A program made the translations under genes and the position numbers. From positions 11,470,001 to 11,534,000 of the forward strand of contig NC_079882.1 of the NCBI RefSeq assembly GCF_029227915.1: a stretch of DNA of 64,000 nucleotides, read 5' to 3'. Below the pieces are notes generated by a model that was given only the letters and a program-made list of their open reading frames with translations, ran no database searches and had not been told where the DNA came from. Position 1 is the first letter of the stretch. Each line of letters starts with the position of its first letter. The stretch comes from Hydractinia symbiolongicarpus (taxonomy: Eukaryota; Cnidaria; Hydrozoa; Anthoathecata; Hydractiniidae). Positions 12,401-23,825 of the stretch are shown here, piece after piece.

Positions 12401-12537
12401 TAAAAAATAAACTTACCAAAGTCCGAATCGCAGTAGGCCCGTTGCGGATGTAATGGCATGCAATTACAAGGAGTCTCGGTACTAGTTGAGTAACCAATGA
12501 AATTTATCAGGGCACCTGATAGCAACAATAACAACAT
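9425..12537 (-). CDS. TIMP: Tissue inhibitor of metalloproteinases (TIMP), two exons
   Basis: Exon 1 is 12537-12417 (donor GTAAGT) and exon 2 is 9954-9425 (acceptor TTTTACAG); together they code 216 residues. After a hydrophobic leader (residues 2-15) comes CNCMPLHPQRAYCDSDF followed by VIRAKIL, which is the N-terminal signature of TIMPs: Cys1-x-Cys3, HPQxAxC, VIRAK. The splice falls inside the Val codon, exactly between these motifs. Further cysteines follow the netrin-like fold, and a second cysteine cluster forms the C-terminal TIMP domain. I count 14 cysteines after the leader, against 12 in vertebrate TIMPs. TIMPs are secreted inhibitors that chelate the catalytic zinc of matrix metalloproteinases through Cys1. 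Here Pro sits directly before Cys1 (TETP then C), which does not fit signal-peptidase cleavage at that point. The intron is 2.46 kb. Confidence 0.9.
9955..12416 (-). other. TIMP intron 1
   Basis: A 2.46-kb intron bounded by GTAAGT and TTTTACAG on the minus strand. It contains an (ATTT)n tetranucleotide tract at 10444-10488 and no other coding sequence that I can support. Confidence 0.75.
10444..10488. repeat. ATTT tetranucleotide microsatellite
   Basis: About ten ATTT units with two ATTC variants, within the TIMP intron. Confidence 0.85.
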
Positions 12538-15006
12538 CTTTGCTTGTTCAAGTTCTGTTACCTCCTCATGTGGAGTATATTGCGGTGTGAAGTGATTTAT
12601 AAGCAGTCAGCTTTATATTGAAATATTCTTGTGACGTCATTTCTGAATAATTAAATATAATTATGACTTAAATATGGCGTCTCCGTAGCAACTACGGTAC
12701 TGTAAAATGTGCTTATTAAGTGTCCATGTTTTTTGTTATGATGAAAAAAATGATGCTCTACGTCATACATATTTTGCTGAATTGATTTATATTTTATACA
12801 TGACAGAAATCAAAGCCTTATTCAGTTAAAATTGGTTTTCACTGCACGCACCAAATCTTCCCTTTCACTTATATAATCTTGTTTTTTTTCCCACCTCTTA
12901 TCAAAATACGTCTTTCTCTTTAAACACCACAAACCATAGACACCATGACAACCTAAATTTGTGTCTCTTAAAATATTATTTATTGAAAAAAAGAAAAAAA
13001 ATAACAACTGGTTTGTTTTTCAGATCACGTGTTTGCTCATGTTGGACGCTCGATTGTCCAAAGAGAAATAAACACATTTGGATCACGTATGTAGGAAGTT
13101 CTTGCAATGGTTACACAACACATATCTTCACGTTTTTTTGAAGCTGTGGAGTAGGGAATGCAAATGTTTTCCCCAAATGTTCACAAGAAAAGATAAATGT
13201 TTACAAAAGCCTTGAATTCTCTCTTCGACAGTTAGACGAAAGTTTATTTTGATCTTTTTGCACATCAACTAAAAGCGCGTGAATAGAAGTGACTCATATT
13301 GTGCAATAGTTAGAAAGCGCATTTTATCGCTTACTACATTATAATAATTTTTATAATTCCCATATCTCCTGAGATATTAGCTCGAAACGCTCACTTAAAT
13401 CTGAAATCCTTATGGTCAGCATAACGTTATAGCCTCAGTTTTGATTATACCCTTAGAACCTACACCGTACATTTATTCAATCGGAGGGTATCAATGCAAA
13501 AAGTTCTAACACAAGACTCAACTTCTTCCCGATAAAGTAAATGTTTAATATGTTTTATTTTTCTACCAGTAACGCTACATTCTGAGCAGACAGTAGTATT
13601 TTTAACAAAGCTTCTGATGACGACATACACAAAGGGCCGCCATTTTATTCTCCTTACAACGTACTACAATTCTGCCAAGTTTGATATTCCATTTGTAAAA
13701 GCCTATAACAATTTATGGAGGGAATCTATGCTTTTACTGGAAAAACGCTACTTGGAGCAATTGTGTGGAGAACGCATACATATCCTTTCCCTTTAACATT
13801 TTTAACCTCTCCTCTTTAACCATAGCATCTAGCTTCATTATTCATTTATTCATTCATTCCAGGACCTTATCAGCGAGGTAGGCCCCTTCCAGCAAAGAGT
13901 GTTGGCACTACGCCAAGTAAAAATATACGACAATAAATTTTTAAGTTGCTTTCTGTCAAAAACTTATTTTTCAAATAAAAGTTTTAATAACTGTCTTTAC
14001 GAGTATTGCTAAAATTTAGATTTACATTTTTTCTTGATTGTAACGTTCGGAATAAAATTGGGGAGTTTTATTTCTTTTTTAGTCATTTTTCTAAGTGAGG
14101 AATGAGGGTGAAGGAGTCTCACCAACTTATTTAGATGTTATACAACGTTCTTAAATTTTTTAAAAACATTTTTTTTGACCTTAGTTTCCCTTTAAAGAAA
14201 AAATATGTACAACTTTAAAATAACAAAAACTTATAAGAAAAGGATTTGGTGGCGAGATAATATCAATAAACACATATGAGGAACAAGATCATAGCAAAGC
14301 GACATTTTGTATTCTTGGTCACCAATTTCAACACACATCACTTCGTTGCAAACATCAATTCGTTTATATTCCAGACACTTCTGATTTGTTTACATGACAA
14401 TGTAATGACAAATAATTTCAAATACGCAAACTTGTTAATAAACAATGTTTTATATGCCATTTTTGTCATACATCTCCATAATTCATGCTTTTCACTTGAG
14501 AATGATGATCGCCGCACCCTGTAATTGCTCAAAACTTTGTTATACTTCATCAACGTTGTTAGCAACTTTACCAATAATAAAACAGGAAAACCAGCTTAAT
14601 TTCCATCAATGTAGTTATATTTCGAACAATGACGATCAAATAATTGCAACGCGGGTCTGGCTGCAACAGTTGCATCAAATGACGCACCAAATTATGCGAT
14701 GCGTACGAACGGAGTTAATACGTTAAGGAGAAACAAAATTTGGTCAATATTTTAATCTCATGGAAAACACATAAAAGTATACAAATGGTTTTATCACATA
14801 AGAAATGAATCAAAATATTTTCGCATTCCTGATTCTCTCTTTCAAACGTTAAAAAAGTTGTAATGCATATTTCGCGTTTTATTATAACGTGATTTTCTCT
14901 CTTTTTCTTTATTTCTGCGCTCCTTAAATAATTTTTGCGTCAAGTGTATATTTTTACAACAAAACATATTGTTCGTGCGTGTGGTCTTATTTGAGTGTTA
15001 TTGTTT
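12538..15006. other. Intergenic: TIMP upstream region and 3' side of the His-rich gene
   Basis: No supported coding gene. TTTATT at 14908-14913 reads AATAAA on the minus strand, 275 nt past the stop of the His-rich gene, and is a candidate polyadenylation signal. The TIMP promoter should lie just above 12538, but no core element is clear. Confidence 0.35.
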
Positions 15007-15187
15007 TTACGAGTAACAATCTCCGCCCACTTTTCGGTAACTACGCCAACATGCCTGGTAACAAAAATCTCGTCGAAATACCTTGTCGCTAAAAACATAC
15101 CTCCATATTTTAGTTAAACTAACAGCCATCCTCGCTAACATTGGGAATAGCGTAACAAAGCCAGAAGGTTTTTGTTTCCTCCCTTCT

Positions 15188-15802
15188 CTAATCGTAATAG
15201 TCATCATCAACATTTTCATGTACCCAGTTAATATGTGGATAATAAAAGTTGTTGACACTGCGTCCACCATGGTGACCATGGTGAAAATGAGGGTGGTGGT
15301 GATGATGATGATGTTTCCAATGCATGTATTCGATATAGTCTTCAGGAAAATCACCACCCCCTATTTGTGGAGCATCATTAAGATGATGTTCAATCAAAGG
15401 AAATGTTCTATGATTCCATTCACCTATTGTTGAATCTTGACCATATGCAAGACTTCCGCCGCCTCTTACCGCCAAACCATTTATCAGACCGCCATTGTTG
15501 TAACCTAATAGTTCGTCAGAGTGGCGTATTAAATCTGAATGAATAAGAGGAGCGTGGATGATGCGCTGTATACGATTGGAAACATCAATAGGAATAGGTC
15601 CAGGGACTTGCCCTGGTTTTGCAACTACATTTAATCCAGCTGGTTTTGCATTAATTTTAACGCCCATGGCGTCAGCTGTAACTTGAATTTCTGGTCCTCT
15701 GTCTTCCATATGAAAATGTGTAGGTTGTCCTGCTTGTATTGTATCTTTGCCTTCTCCCTTTGCATAGTGCAGAATTATACAGATTATGATAAAGTTGATC
15801 AT
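15188..15802 (-). CDS. Secreted cysteine-free protein with histidine-rich tail (unknown family)
   Basis: A single open frame of 204 residues. The start has a good context (GAAAATGA) and is followed by a hydrophobic leader (residues 2-12) ending near AKGEG, so the protein is probably secreted. The mature part has no cysteine. The middle (about 36-75) is rich in Pro, Val and Lys, and 98-122 is rich in Gly and Asn. Residues 161-178 hold 13 histidines, including seven in a row (164-170). The tail ends in an Asp/Tyr cluster (DDDYYD). A histidine cluster like this often binds Zn, Cu or Ni, but no known family is recognised and the function is open. A long frame on the opposite strand is a shadow of it. 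The gene lies 2.65 kb upstream of TIMP on the same strand. Confidence 0.72.
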   Translation of the reverse strand: MINFIIICIILHYAKGEGKDTIQAGQPTHFHMEDRGPEIQVTADAMGVKINAKPAGLNVVAKPGQVPGPIPIDVSNRIQRIIHAPLIHSDLIRHSDELLGYNNGGLINGLAVRGGGSLAYGQDSTIGEWNHRTFPLIEHHLNDAPQIGGGDFPEDYIEYMHWKHHHHHHHPHFHHGHHGGRSVNNFYYPHINWVHENVDDDYYD

Positions 15803-18800
15803 TTTCCATAGGAGAAAGAAACTTTCATCTTTCAGGCCTTCATAATATTTAATACATATTAAGTTGCCTGAGTTAAGTTAGAAAGTGTGAGGAAATTGTC
15901 AAATGCTTTAGCAAAGGCTCAGTGAACTGTGCAGTTTAAAAATACACAATGTTAAAAACGTTTCAATTTAACGGTTCATTGAGTTTTAAGTTGACATGTT
16001 CAATATGCAGTGTTATACTCACGCACACTCATGTGTCAAGAAACGAATAATATTTTCACGGAACTCTATAGCCGAAGAACTTCATTCAAGTTTTTTTTAT
16101 GCCTACTTAGAAATATGATAAAAAAAAGTTCTGGGTTTACATAAAATATAAGTAGCTAATCCAAAGGCCATGTTTTACGTTTTATGTGATGACACACAGT
16201 TTGTTTTTCCCAGTGGTTTATTGTTTATTTATAACCCATTCCCTACACCTCTTTGCTTACAAAAGGGTGTCCGTTTTCTTTACGTCAACGAAACAATAAT
16301 AATTACGAAGATCATAAAAATTAAAAATTTAAAGTTTAGCGGTTTATGACTGTTTTCAGTAGGAGCTAAAAATACTTCAAAGCTGTTTATTGTGAATAAA
16401 CACAAACCGATTCCATCTTTGGTTGAGAATGGTTAACGAAATAGGTAAACACACTCTACTTAACTCACTTAAACGTAGGGTTAAAAGCTTAAAGAACAAA
16501 TTCAGTAGTGGTAACAACCTCTCTAAACATAATAAGGATGTCTACAAAATTATCACTTTCCGCGTTCTTAGTGCATGGAAACTACAAAATTTAAAAAAGA
16601 GGGATAAGGTTAAATAGAGGGAGAAATTTAAAAACTTTAAACTAATCAGGGCTGGAAAAACTAGGGAGTCCAAGAGGGAGGATATGCCTAACAAATAATT
16701 TTGCACAGACTAATAAAAACTCAAATACGCGAAAAGAATTTCTGCCTGAAATGAGCTGCGACTTTAACGTTCCAGCTGGTTCTCTAAAACAGACACTTGC
16801 GGGACATTTTTTTGCTCCCTTTAAAGTAGTTTCCGATCTCTATTTCTACCTTTATGGTGTTTTACAGTGCCTAACCTTTAAAAGATTATAGCTTAGATTA
16901 CATAGGACAACTTGGCTCGGCTGTCCGATCTATTAGCTACTCTATAAAATCTTTTCTAAAAAAACGTGTTCATATAAAATCTTTGATTGAATTTGCCAGG
17001 CTCGCAACAAAGCGGGATGGTTTTGGCTCTTTTTATAAGCCGCATTCTAAACATATTCTCTTATCTGCGAAAACCAACTTCTCATTTCAGCATCTTTGTA
17101 TGGGTTGAATCTTTTTGTGGAATTATTAATAACCTAAATAACTGGAAAGTCATAATTTTGTTGTGTGACAGTACTTAAAGATTTCGTTGCTATGACAGCT
17201 AGAATTGTATTAAATTGTACGGTCAGGTTTGCCAAATGGAATACGTAATAACCCCTAAATAGCACAAGAATGACAGTAAAATATTTGGACAGTGATGAAA
17301 TACATTCCCAGTCAAGAAACGCATTTAAACCCCTCTCCCTCTGCATTCTTTTTTAAAGATACCTTTATTAGCTTTGAAAAAACTATTTTCTCCATTCCAA
17401 CATAGTAATTCGAATGGCATTTTAGTCAATCTGAAGATGTTCAATTACAAAAGTTTTGTAGGGATGTTCCAATTGATGTAGGGACTTCTTAATCAACACA
17501 TCGGCCTGGTATGATCCACTTGTTGGGTGTTGTAGCGGGAGTTCGTGATTTTGGGTTAAATATACTTTCATTAAAAACTCGGTGATAACAAGAAGAAAAC
17601 TTGCAAACTGAACTTAAGCAAAAACAGTTAAGCTTTACTCACTTTACGATTTCGATAAATATGCATCATCATTTCAAATTAAGTTTCCTACTAAGAAAAG
17701 ACATTTTTTCCTGTTGATGCAAAAGTAGCCACAACCAACGTAATTATTGGTGTTGTAACATATTTAGACAGTCATTTCCTTTAGGAAGTTTTAGATAAAC
17801 CAGAAATAGCAAAGATAACTTAGTGTCTGTGTTTTACATTCCCTGTTTTTCTAATACAAAAAATCGGAGCTGTTCATTTCATAGGTTTTAATTTCTTTTG
17901 CGTCAGCATGCGTATATTTGCCAATGATGTCGTCGGCACCAAATAGAGTGACAAAACTGGTTAAGTAATTTAGCACTCAAATTTATAACAACCTCATCCT
18001 CCGGGATTTTTTATTCTTTTACATTAAGCCTAATGTAAAAAAACTTAAATACCCTGTTAACGACGTTGTTTAACCCCTAGTCACAAGGAAAAAAATATAG
18101 TCTCCGTAGCTGCATTTTCATGCTGTAGCTAAGGGCATTTTTTAAAAAAAGTGGCCGTTAGCATAAAATCAAAATATACACGACAGGATCTCAAAAACAA
18201 CATTAAATCCCTATCAATACGTTACAAGAGGTGGGTGGGTGGTAAAAAAAATGACGAATTTGGGTGTCCCTTAGTCTTTTAAAAACACCGCCCTGCTTTT
18301 GGGGCGTTCTTTGGTAACCACCTGAATAAAAAAATTAAAAGCAACACAAATTTGTTGAACATAATTTCTACTGTTCAGAAAAATTAGAAATCTCACTTTT
18401 TACTGTCGTGGTATCAAGTTTGTTATTGAAGAACTTAAGATTGTCAAATATCAAAGTAATTAATATAGAGTTTGTTTCTTTCTCCCGTGAAAGGGTTACC
18501 ACGTTCGAGGTTCGAGGGACCAACAAATGTAATTGAGTTACTGGAGACATGGAGGTAAAAATAAAGATTTATTTCTAGCTCCATGCTGGAGATAACCAAG
18601 ATATCGTCAAATGTATATTTTGTTTTCTTTTGTTTTACATTTTCTGTCGAGCAAGATCTAATTCTTAACGAGGTTCTTATTTCTAAATTTATCGTCGTCG
18701 CGGTGTTCAAGGAGAAAATTAACTTTGCATTTACGACAGCCTAAAAAATTCAAAAAATGTGATACTTTGAATGTGAGAGTTTATAGTCGAGACCAACTTT

Positions 18801-20375
18801 ATTGGTCATTAATATAGGGAAGTTGTCCTTGTGACAGAGCCGCCATCAATAACATGAGAGATAACTCGCATTGTTTCACTTCGTTCCCAGTTCCAGAGAT
18901 CGCGTCGCGAGATTTTATCTGGGAGGGGGGGGGGGGGGGGTTACTTTTACAAACACCCTGAGGAGACCCCTAAAGCAGCTTCTTTTTTACTTTGAAATAT
19001 ACTTTACTAAAAAAATTTGTTAACTGTGTTGTCTTTTTTTATATCGGAAAGACAAAATGATCACCACAAATCCAGCCACACATAATATTGGCAACGCAAG
19101 TGTCACTTCTCATGAAGGTTCCAACAGAGTCCTTCGAATTAAGGGGACATTCAAACAAGTATTGGTTCGAATCAGGAGGGGCAAATTCTCTGCATTCTTC
19201 TTAACATTACAAACTGCGCAACTTGTGCTCTCTTCTAGCTCACCGTCTTTTCCAAAGATTTTTGCCTTTTTGATATAAGAGAGAAGGACGGCGAGAAGAT
19301 AAAACCCTTGGGATTGACGTTGCCCTCTGCCATACCCTGCGCTCTTCTCAAAACCTTATAATTTGCTCAAAAATATTCGGTGTAATATCAAGAAAAAAAC
19401 ATACGTCAGCAAGAAACGATTGTTTTGAATAAATATGGCGCAAAAAGTTGATCGCAACAGTATAGTTCAGTACAACTACAAATGTGATATGTTCTTTTTG
19501 AAGGATTGCTTTCTATTCCTTTTTTTCTATAGCTAATAGAAATTATGAACTTATTGGAGCAATTTTACCATACCACTTGTAATAAAACATATTCAACGTA
19601 AAGCATTAAAATGCTTAATTACTTTGAAGGTACCCAAAAAAAACAGCCTTTTTTCTGCAGTCTGCACTGAATGTCTTCAAGTTTAGCTCAACCTAGCTAC
19701 AACAGTCAGGGAAAACGAATAACTAAGTGGTCCTTCAATACATATTTCCCTCACTTGTTGTATACTTACAGTTTTTTGACTGTGCCGTCCCCTCGACCAA
19801 ACAAGACATTTTTCCATCCAGTCTAGTTTTCTACGATTTCAGGTGAAATGCACTGATCTATAACCTGCTATACTGGACTGGGTATGATTACTCAAATGAG
19901 TATGATTATGTCTGTATCCTCATATATATACATATACAGAACTTTGTTAATATTCGCAACTCATCTAATAAAAAAAACTGCTAAACTTTAGAATACCCTC
20001 TTCCAATAGTAAATTAAATTTTAACCAACGACCAACTTTTGTAAAATCATAAATCTCCACCCAAGAACAGACGGATAGGAGAATTGAAATTTTTTGTTCT
20101 GTACAAACTGATATTTGAAATCAATTTGGCTGTCCTTGCAGATACAGAAATTACAGCCTGATTAAACTATCTTTTCTTCTGATATTTTTTCAATATGTAG
20201 AACAAACATCTACATTGCGTACTTCATTGTAACAATGTTTAAATACAAAAATGTAAGGTAACCAGTTTTGAATTTAGTGTATGCCAACCTTTCCCCCAGG
20301 CCTTTTGCTTCTCAACTGCACTGCACTTCCATGATTAGAGTTACATAGGACATTAATGTCCACTCCCCTTGATAC
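15803..20375. other. Intergenic, no supported gene
   Basis: AT-rich sequence. Short frames such as 16423-16617 and 17134-17346 lack splice partners or recognisable content. A 16-base G run lies at 18925-18940. Fragments resembling the CGTTCCCAG and ACCCTTGGGA repeat ends occur at 18882-19325. Confidence 0.35.
18921..18940. repeat. Poly-G tract
   Basis: GGGA followed by 16 consecutive G. It could form a G-quadruplex, but it may also vary in length through sequencing or assembly slippage. Confidence 0.8.
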
Positions 20376-20377
20376 TA

Positions 20378-21494
20378 CAGTACTGGAAAAAGGTTGTTTA
20401 ACATATCGAGCGCGCAATGTGTGCGGACTCCCTAAATACGCAATATACCGCTTTTATAATAATAAGAAACAATTCAAATAAATTGTCACGATCTATCGAC
20501 AATCTAGTATCATGACAAAATCCGTCTCGATGTGTCGCAATGGTAGGTGATAATGAGAATAAACAGAAAGTTTTTTTTAATGAGAATAGAGAGAACGTTT
20601 TTTTATTAAAACACATCTCTGCTTTATCTCTTTTTTTATTTTAAATAGGTGTATATTATAAGAAAATTTTTACCTTTCGTATTTATTAAAGTAATTCTAG
20701 CGCATTACAACGTTTTTTTTCTAATGCTGCTTTTTCGTTCTTAAACTTTGAAAATGCGATCTTTTACGAAGCTTTTTTTGTCGCCGGATTTTGTTCTTAA
20801 ACTTTTAAAATGCGACCTAAAAAACTTTTCTATCGCCGTTCTTTATTCGTAAATTTTTAAAATGCGATCTAACAAGCTTTTCTATCGCCTTTCTTCGTTC
20901 TTAAACTTTTAAAACGCGATCTAAAAAAACATTTCTATTGTCGCTTTTCCTTTATAAAAACTTTTAAAATTTGATCTAAAAAAACATTTTTATTGTTGCT
21001 TTTCCTTTATAAAAACTTTTAAAATTTGATCTAAAAAAACATTTCTATCGCCGCATTTCGTTCTTAAGCTTTTAAAATTCGATCTAAAAAACTTTTCTAT
21101 CGCCGTTCTTTGTTCTTAAATTTTTAAAATGCGATCTAACAAAGCTTTTCTATCGCCATTCTTAGTTCTTAAATTTTTAAAATGTGATCTAAAAAAGAAA
21201 GATTAACGCTAGCTGTATACCCTAGATTGTTATGCATAAGTTAAAAAAATATAACACAAAGAAAGTATAATTATATTTAAACATCCGCGATCATTGTTGA
21301 ATACACTCTTTTTTTTAAAATAGTTCTAATATGAAAAAGTGTTAATGGCCTCGATAGCTTCGAGAATGATATTGAGACGGATGCATCGCGAAGCTCTCTA
21401 GATACAATTTGAAAGTAAAAAAATGTCTATCACGGATCGAGAATACTGTCGCGATACACGAAGCGCAATGTTAAACAACCTTTTTCCAGTACTG
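20378..21494. mobile_element. 1.1-kb non-autonomous TIR transposon with TA target duplication
   Basis: The ends are inverted copies over about 26 bp: CAGTACTGGAAAAAGGTTG at 20378 and CAACCTTTTTCCAGTACTG ending at 21494. Both are flanked by TA (20376-20377 and 21495-21496). Subterminal inverted pieces (for example ATCCGTCTCGATG near 20520 against GAGACGGATGCAT near 21373) show that the inverted arms were longer. The TA duplication and the CAGT start suggest the Tc1/mariner group. There is no transposase, and the centre is a tandem array. Confidence 0.78.
20738..21196. repeat. About nine 52-bp tandem repeats inside the TIR transposon
   Basis: The unit is TTCTTAAACTTTTAAAATGC, then GATCTAAAAAACTTTTCTAT, then CGCCGTTCTTTG, with moderate divergence and small indels between copies. 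The array fills the core of the element where a transposase would be in an autonomous relative. Confidence 0.82.
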
Positions 21495-21496
21495 TA

Positions 21497-23825
21497 CACT
21501 CTTATTCTCAGCGAGTGTAATACACTGATGTTCAAACAAAACACGAAATACCATTTTTGCTCATGACGTTATATATTTATATATGTCATAAGGCTTACAT
21601 AGCTACACACAACAAAAGTGTGCCATCTAGGCCACTGCTATTGGTAACTAAGATTTTTGGGAATATTTTCTAGCAAGTGCTCTGTAATAATTTAAAAAGG
21701 CAGTTCATTTTAGGGCAACCTTGGTTCTATAGGCCGTTTTGATCAGATTTATGAGATCTGAATGTTAAAAAATGGACTTATCGCTAGGTAATTTATGATA
21801 AATATTGATATGTTTTTTTATACTTATTTGAGCAGTTATGTGCAGCGCAGTTGTACCATCAATAAATTTCACAACTTGCCTTTCAAACAAATCCTTCGTT
21901 TGATGGGTTAGCTTGATGCAGACTTGCTTTAAATTTTTTAAAAAAATAATCGTTCATAGAGAACTTTTGTTTCACATCTCTGTGGGAAGTCATTTGTTTT
22001 GGCTATAACAGTGGGTAATAAATTGAAGTGAGCCTGCCATGTAACAGGGTCATGTGCCACAATAAAACTGGGGCTAGTTTGAAAATTTTAATGAAAAAAA
22101 TGTTTGTACTGGCGGCCGAGGCGACAAAAACCAAACAAATATATATTTCAAAAGTTATATTTAGATTCTCACAAAAATTTAACAAAAGTGAAGTATCATT
22201 GGTAATTTCTTAAAATCTTTCAGGTGTGTCTCACTTGTAAAAGTAGCTGAAGATACCTAATTTTCAAAAACCTAATGTTAATGACTTCATATTTAATTAC
22301 TGGAATTAATAATGTTAAAATTATTCTTGCAAAGTACATTACTAAAATTAATCTTTCAATTTATTGTGATTATATTTTGGATAAGCTATTGTCTATTGCT
22401 ATGTTATTGTTCTGTTTAACCATTCATGCAAGTTCCATGTCCGCATTTGATTACATTCAGACTGTACTCTATTCTTTTTTAAATAAAGGATTTTGCACAA
22501 GTTTATAATTAATTATCTTCGTATTTCTTGGGAGAATATCTTTTGCTGCATAACTTTAAAAAACAAGTCTTAGACCTGAGTCTCAAGGGTATTTTCTTGC
22601 TGATAAATATAAAAAAGCAAGAAAAATAATCCAAACATAAGGGATAAAAGTGTAAAAGAACAACATATTCTTGCTCAATTTTTTTTAACCAATAAGTGAT
22701 AATTTTATTTTTTTAAGGTGTGCCTTTTAAATGCTATGTCATCTTACGGGAATTCATTAAAACTCATGTTCTGGTGTAAATATAATTCAAGTACCAAGTC
22801 AAATTTAATCTAATGACTAAAGTTGTGATTTTACTTTGTTAATATTGTCGATAAGGCCTGTGGAAAAATCCACTTAGGTAGAACAATGAAAAAATAGATT
22901 GTTTGAGTTTTTTGCTGATGTCAGCAGTGCAGTGGGGATAAAGAGAAATTAAAAGATAAAGTAAAATTTACTTTATTTTTTGTCTATTATTGGTAGAGGT
23001 TGAAACGCTGATCAAATGGAGAACAGCTAAGGAGATATAAGGGTATAAAAATTTTGCTGACATCAGCAAAGACATGTTAAAACCCACAAATTTTTTTTAG
23101 AAATTTGTTTACATCACCACCTTGTTTCCAAGTTATTTGGCCTAAAGTTTAAGTGCGCTGTAATGGCTTCATTAATTTAATATAGGATATTGGCGTTATA
23201 ATTGTTATTGACCAGCACATATCGTTAGAACAGTGTGGGCGGCCAAATTAATCTGCCCAAACTAACCTTCAATGAACAGAATTTTTTTAAAAATTTCCAC
23301 TCACGAATTTTCTTGTTCACTATGCCATATTTAATTTTGAGCCAAAGTCGATTAGCTTGATTGATTTATTTGCATACACGACCTCGTTTTCAACTAATCA
23401 AATAGCTGCGTAATTTTTTTAAGGTCGTGTGATTGAGCCTAGATGAATTTGTGTGGTTGTTTTCACGAGTTCATGATTTCGAGTGCCATAGAACCATGTT
23501 TTTACGTGCAAGCAGACTTTGCTCATATACTGGGAAATGCATTTTCTGACGATCTGGAATGCTCAAATTTCAAAAAATTCACCCAAATAAAATCTGGGCA
23601 TGGTCATAACATCAGAAAATTTAACATTTCAGACATATCTTTTTCAGGGACTTCAAAGGAAAATAAACACATCCACTTTGCTTGTTACAGAGACACGGAG
23701 CTGACGTATTATTATAGAGATGCAAGATTAAGGTTGCTTGACAACCAGAAAAATATGTATATAACTTTTTTAAAAAAGTGTGAAATATAAGAATTATAAA
23801 TCTTTAAATTTAGTGAAAACCTATA
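21497..23825. other. Intergenic, upstream of AKIP1
   Basis: No gene is confidently supported. An open frame at 23443-23790 (115 codons) ends just before the AKIP1 start but has no recognisable content; it may overlap the AKIP1 5' UTR. Two copies of a TGACATCAGCA-type palindromic repeat lie at 22910-23070. Confidence 0.35.
22905..23080. repeat. Two copies of a palindromic GCTGAyrTCAGC repeat
   Basis: GCTGATGTCAGC (about 22914) and GCTGACATCAGC (about 23056) lie 142 bp apart. The second follows AAGGAGATATAAGGGTATAA. The same arrangement (GGAGATCTTAGGGTTTAAAG, then TGATGACATCATCA) occurs at 52205-52250, so this is a dispersed family. Confidence 0.55.

Noticed and set aside
15083-15433. 116-codon plus-strand frame
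   Set aside because: It lies opposite the His-rich gene and mirrors its codon repeats.
23443-23790. 115-codon frame upstream of AKIP1
   Set aside because: No recognisable domain and an odd composition. It may be 5' UTR; I cannot support a separate gene.
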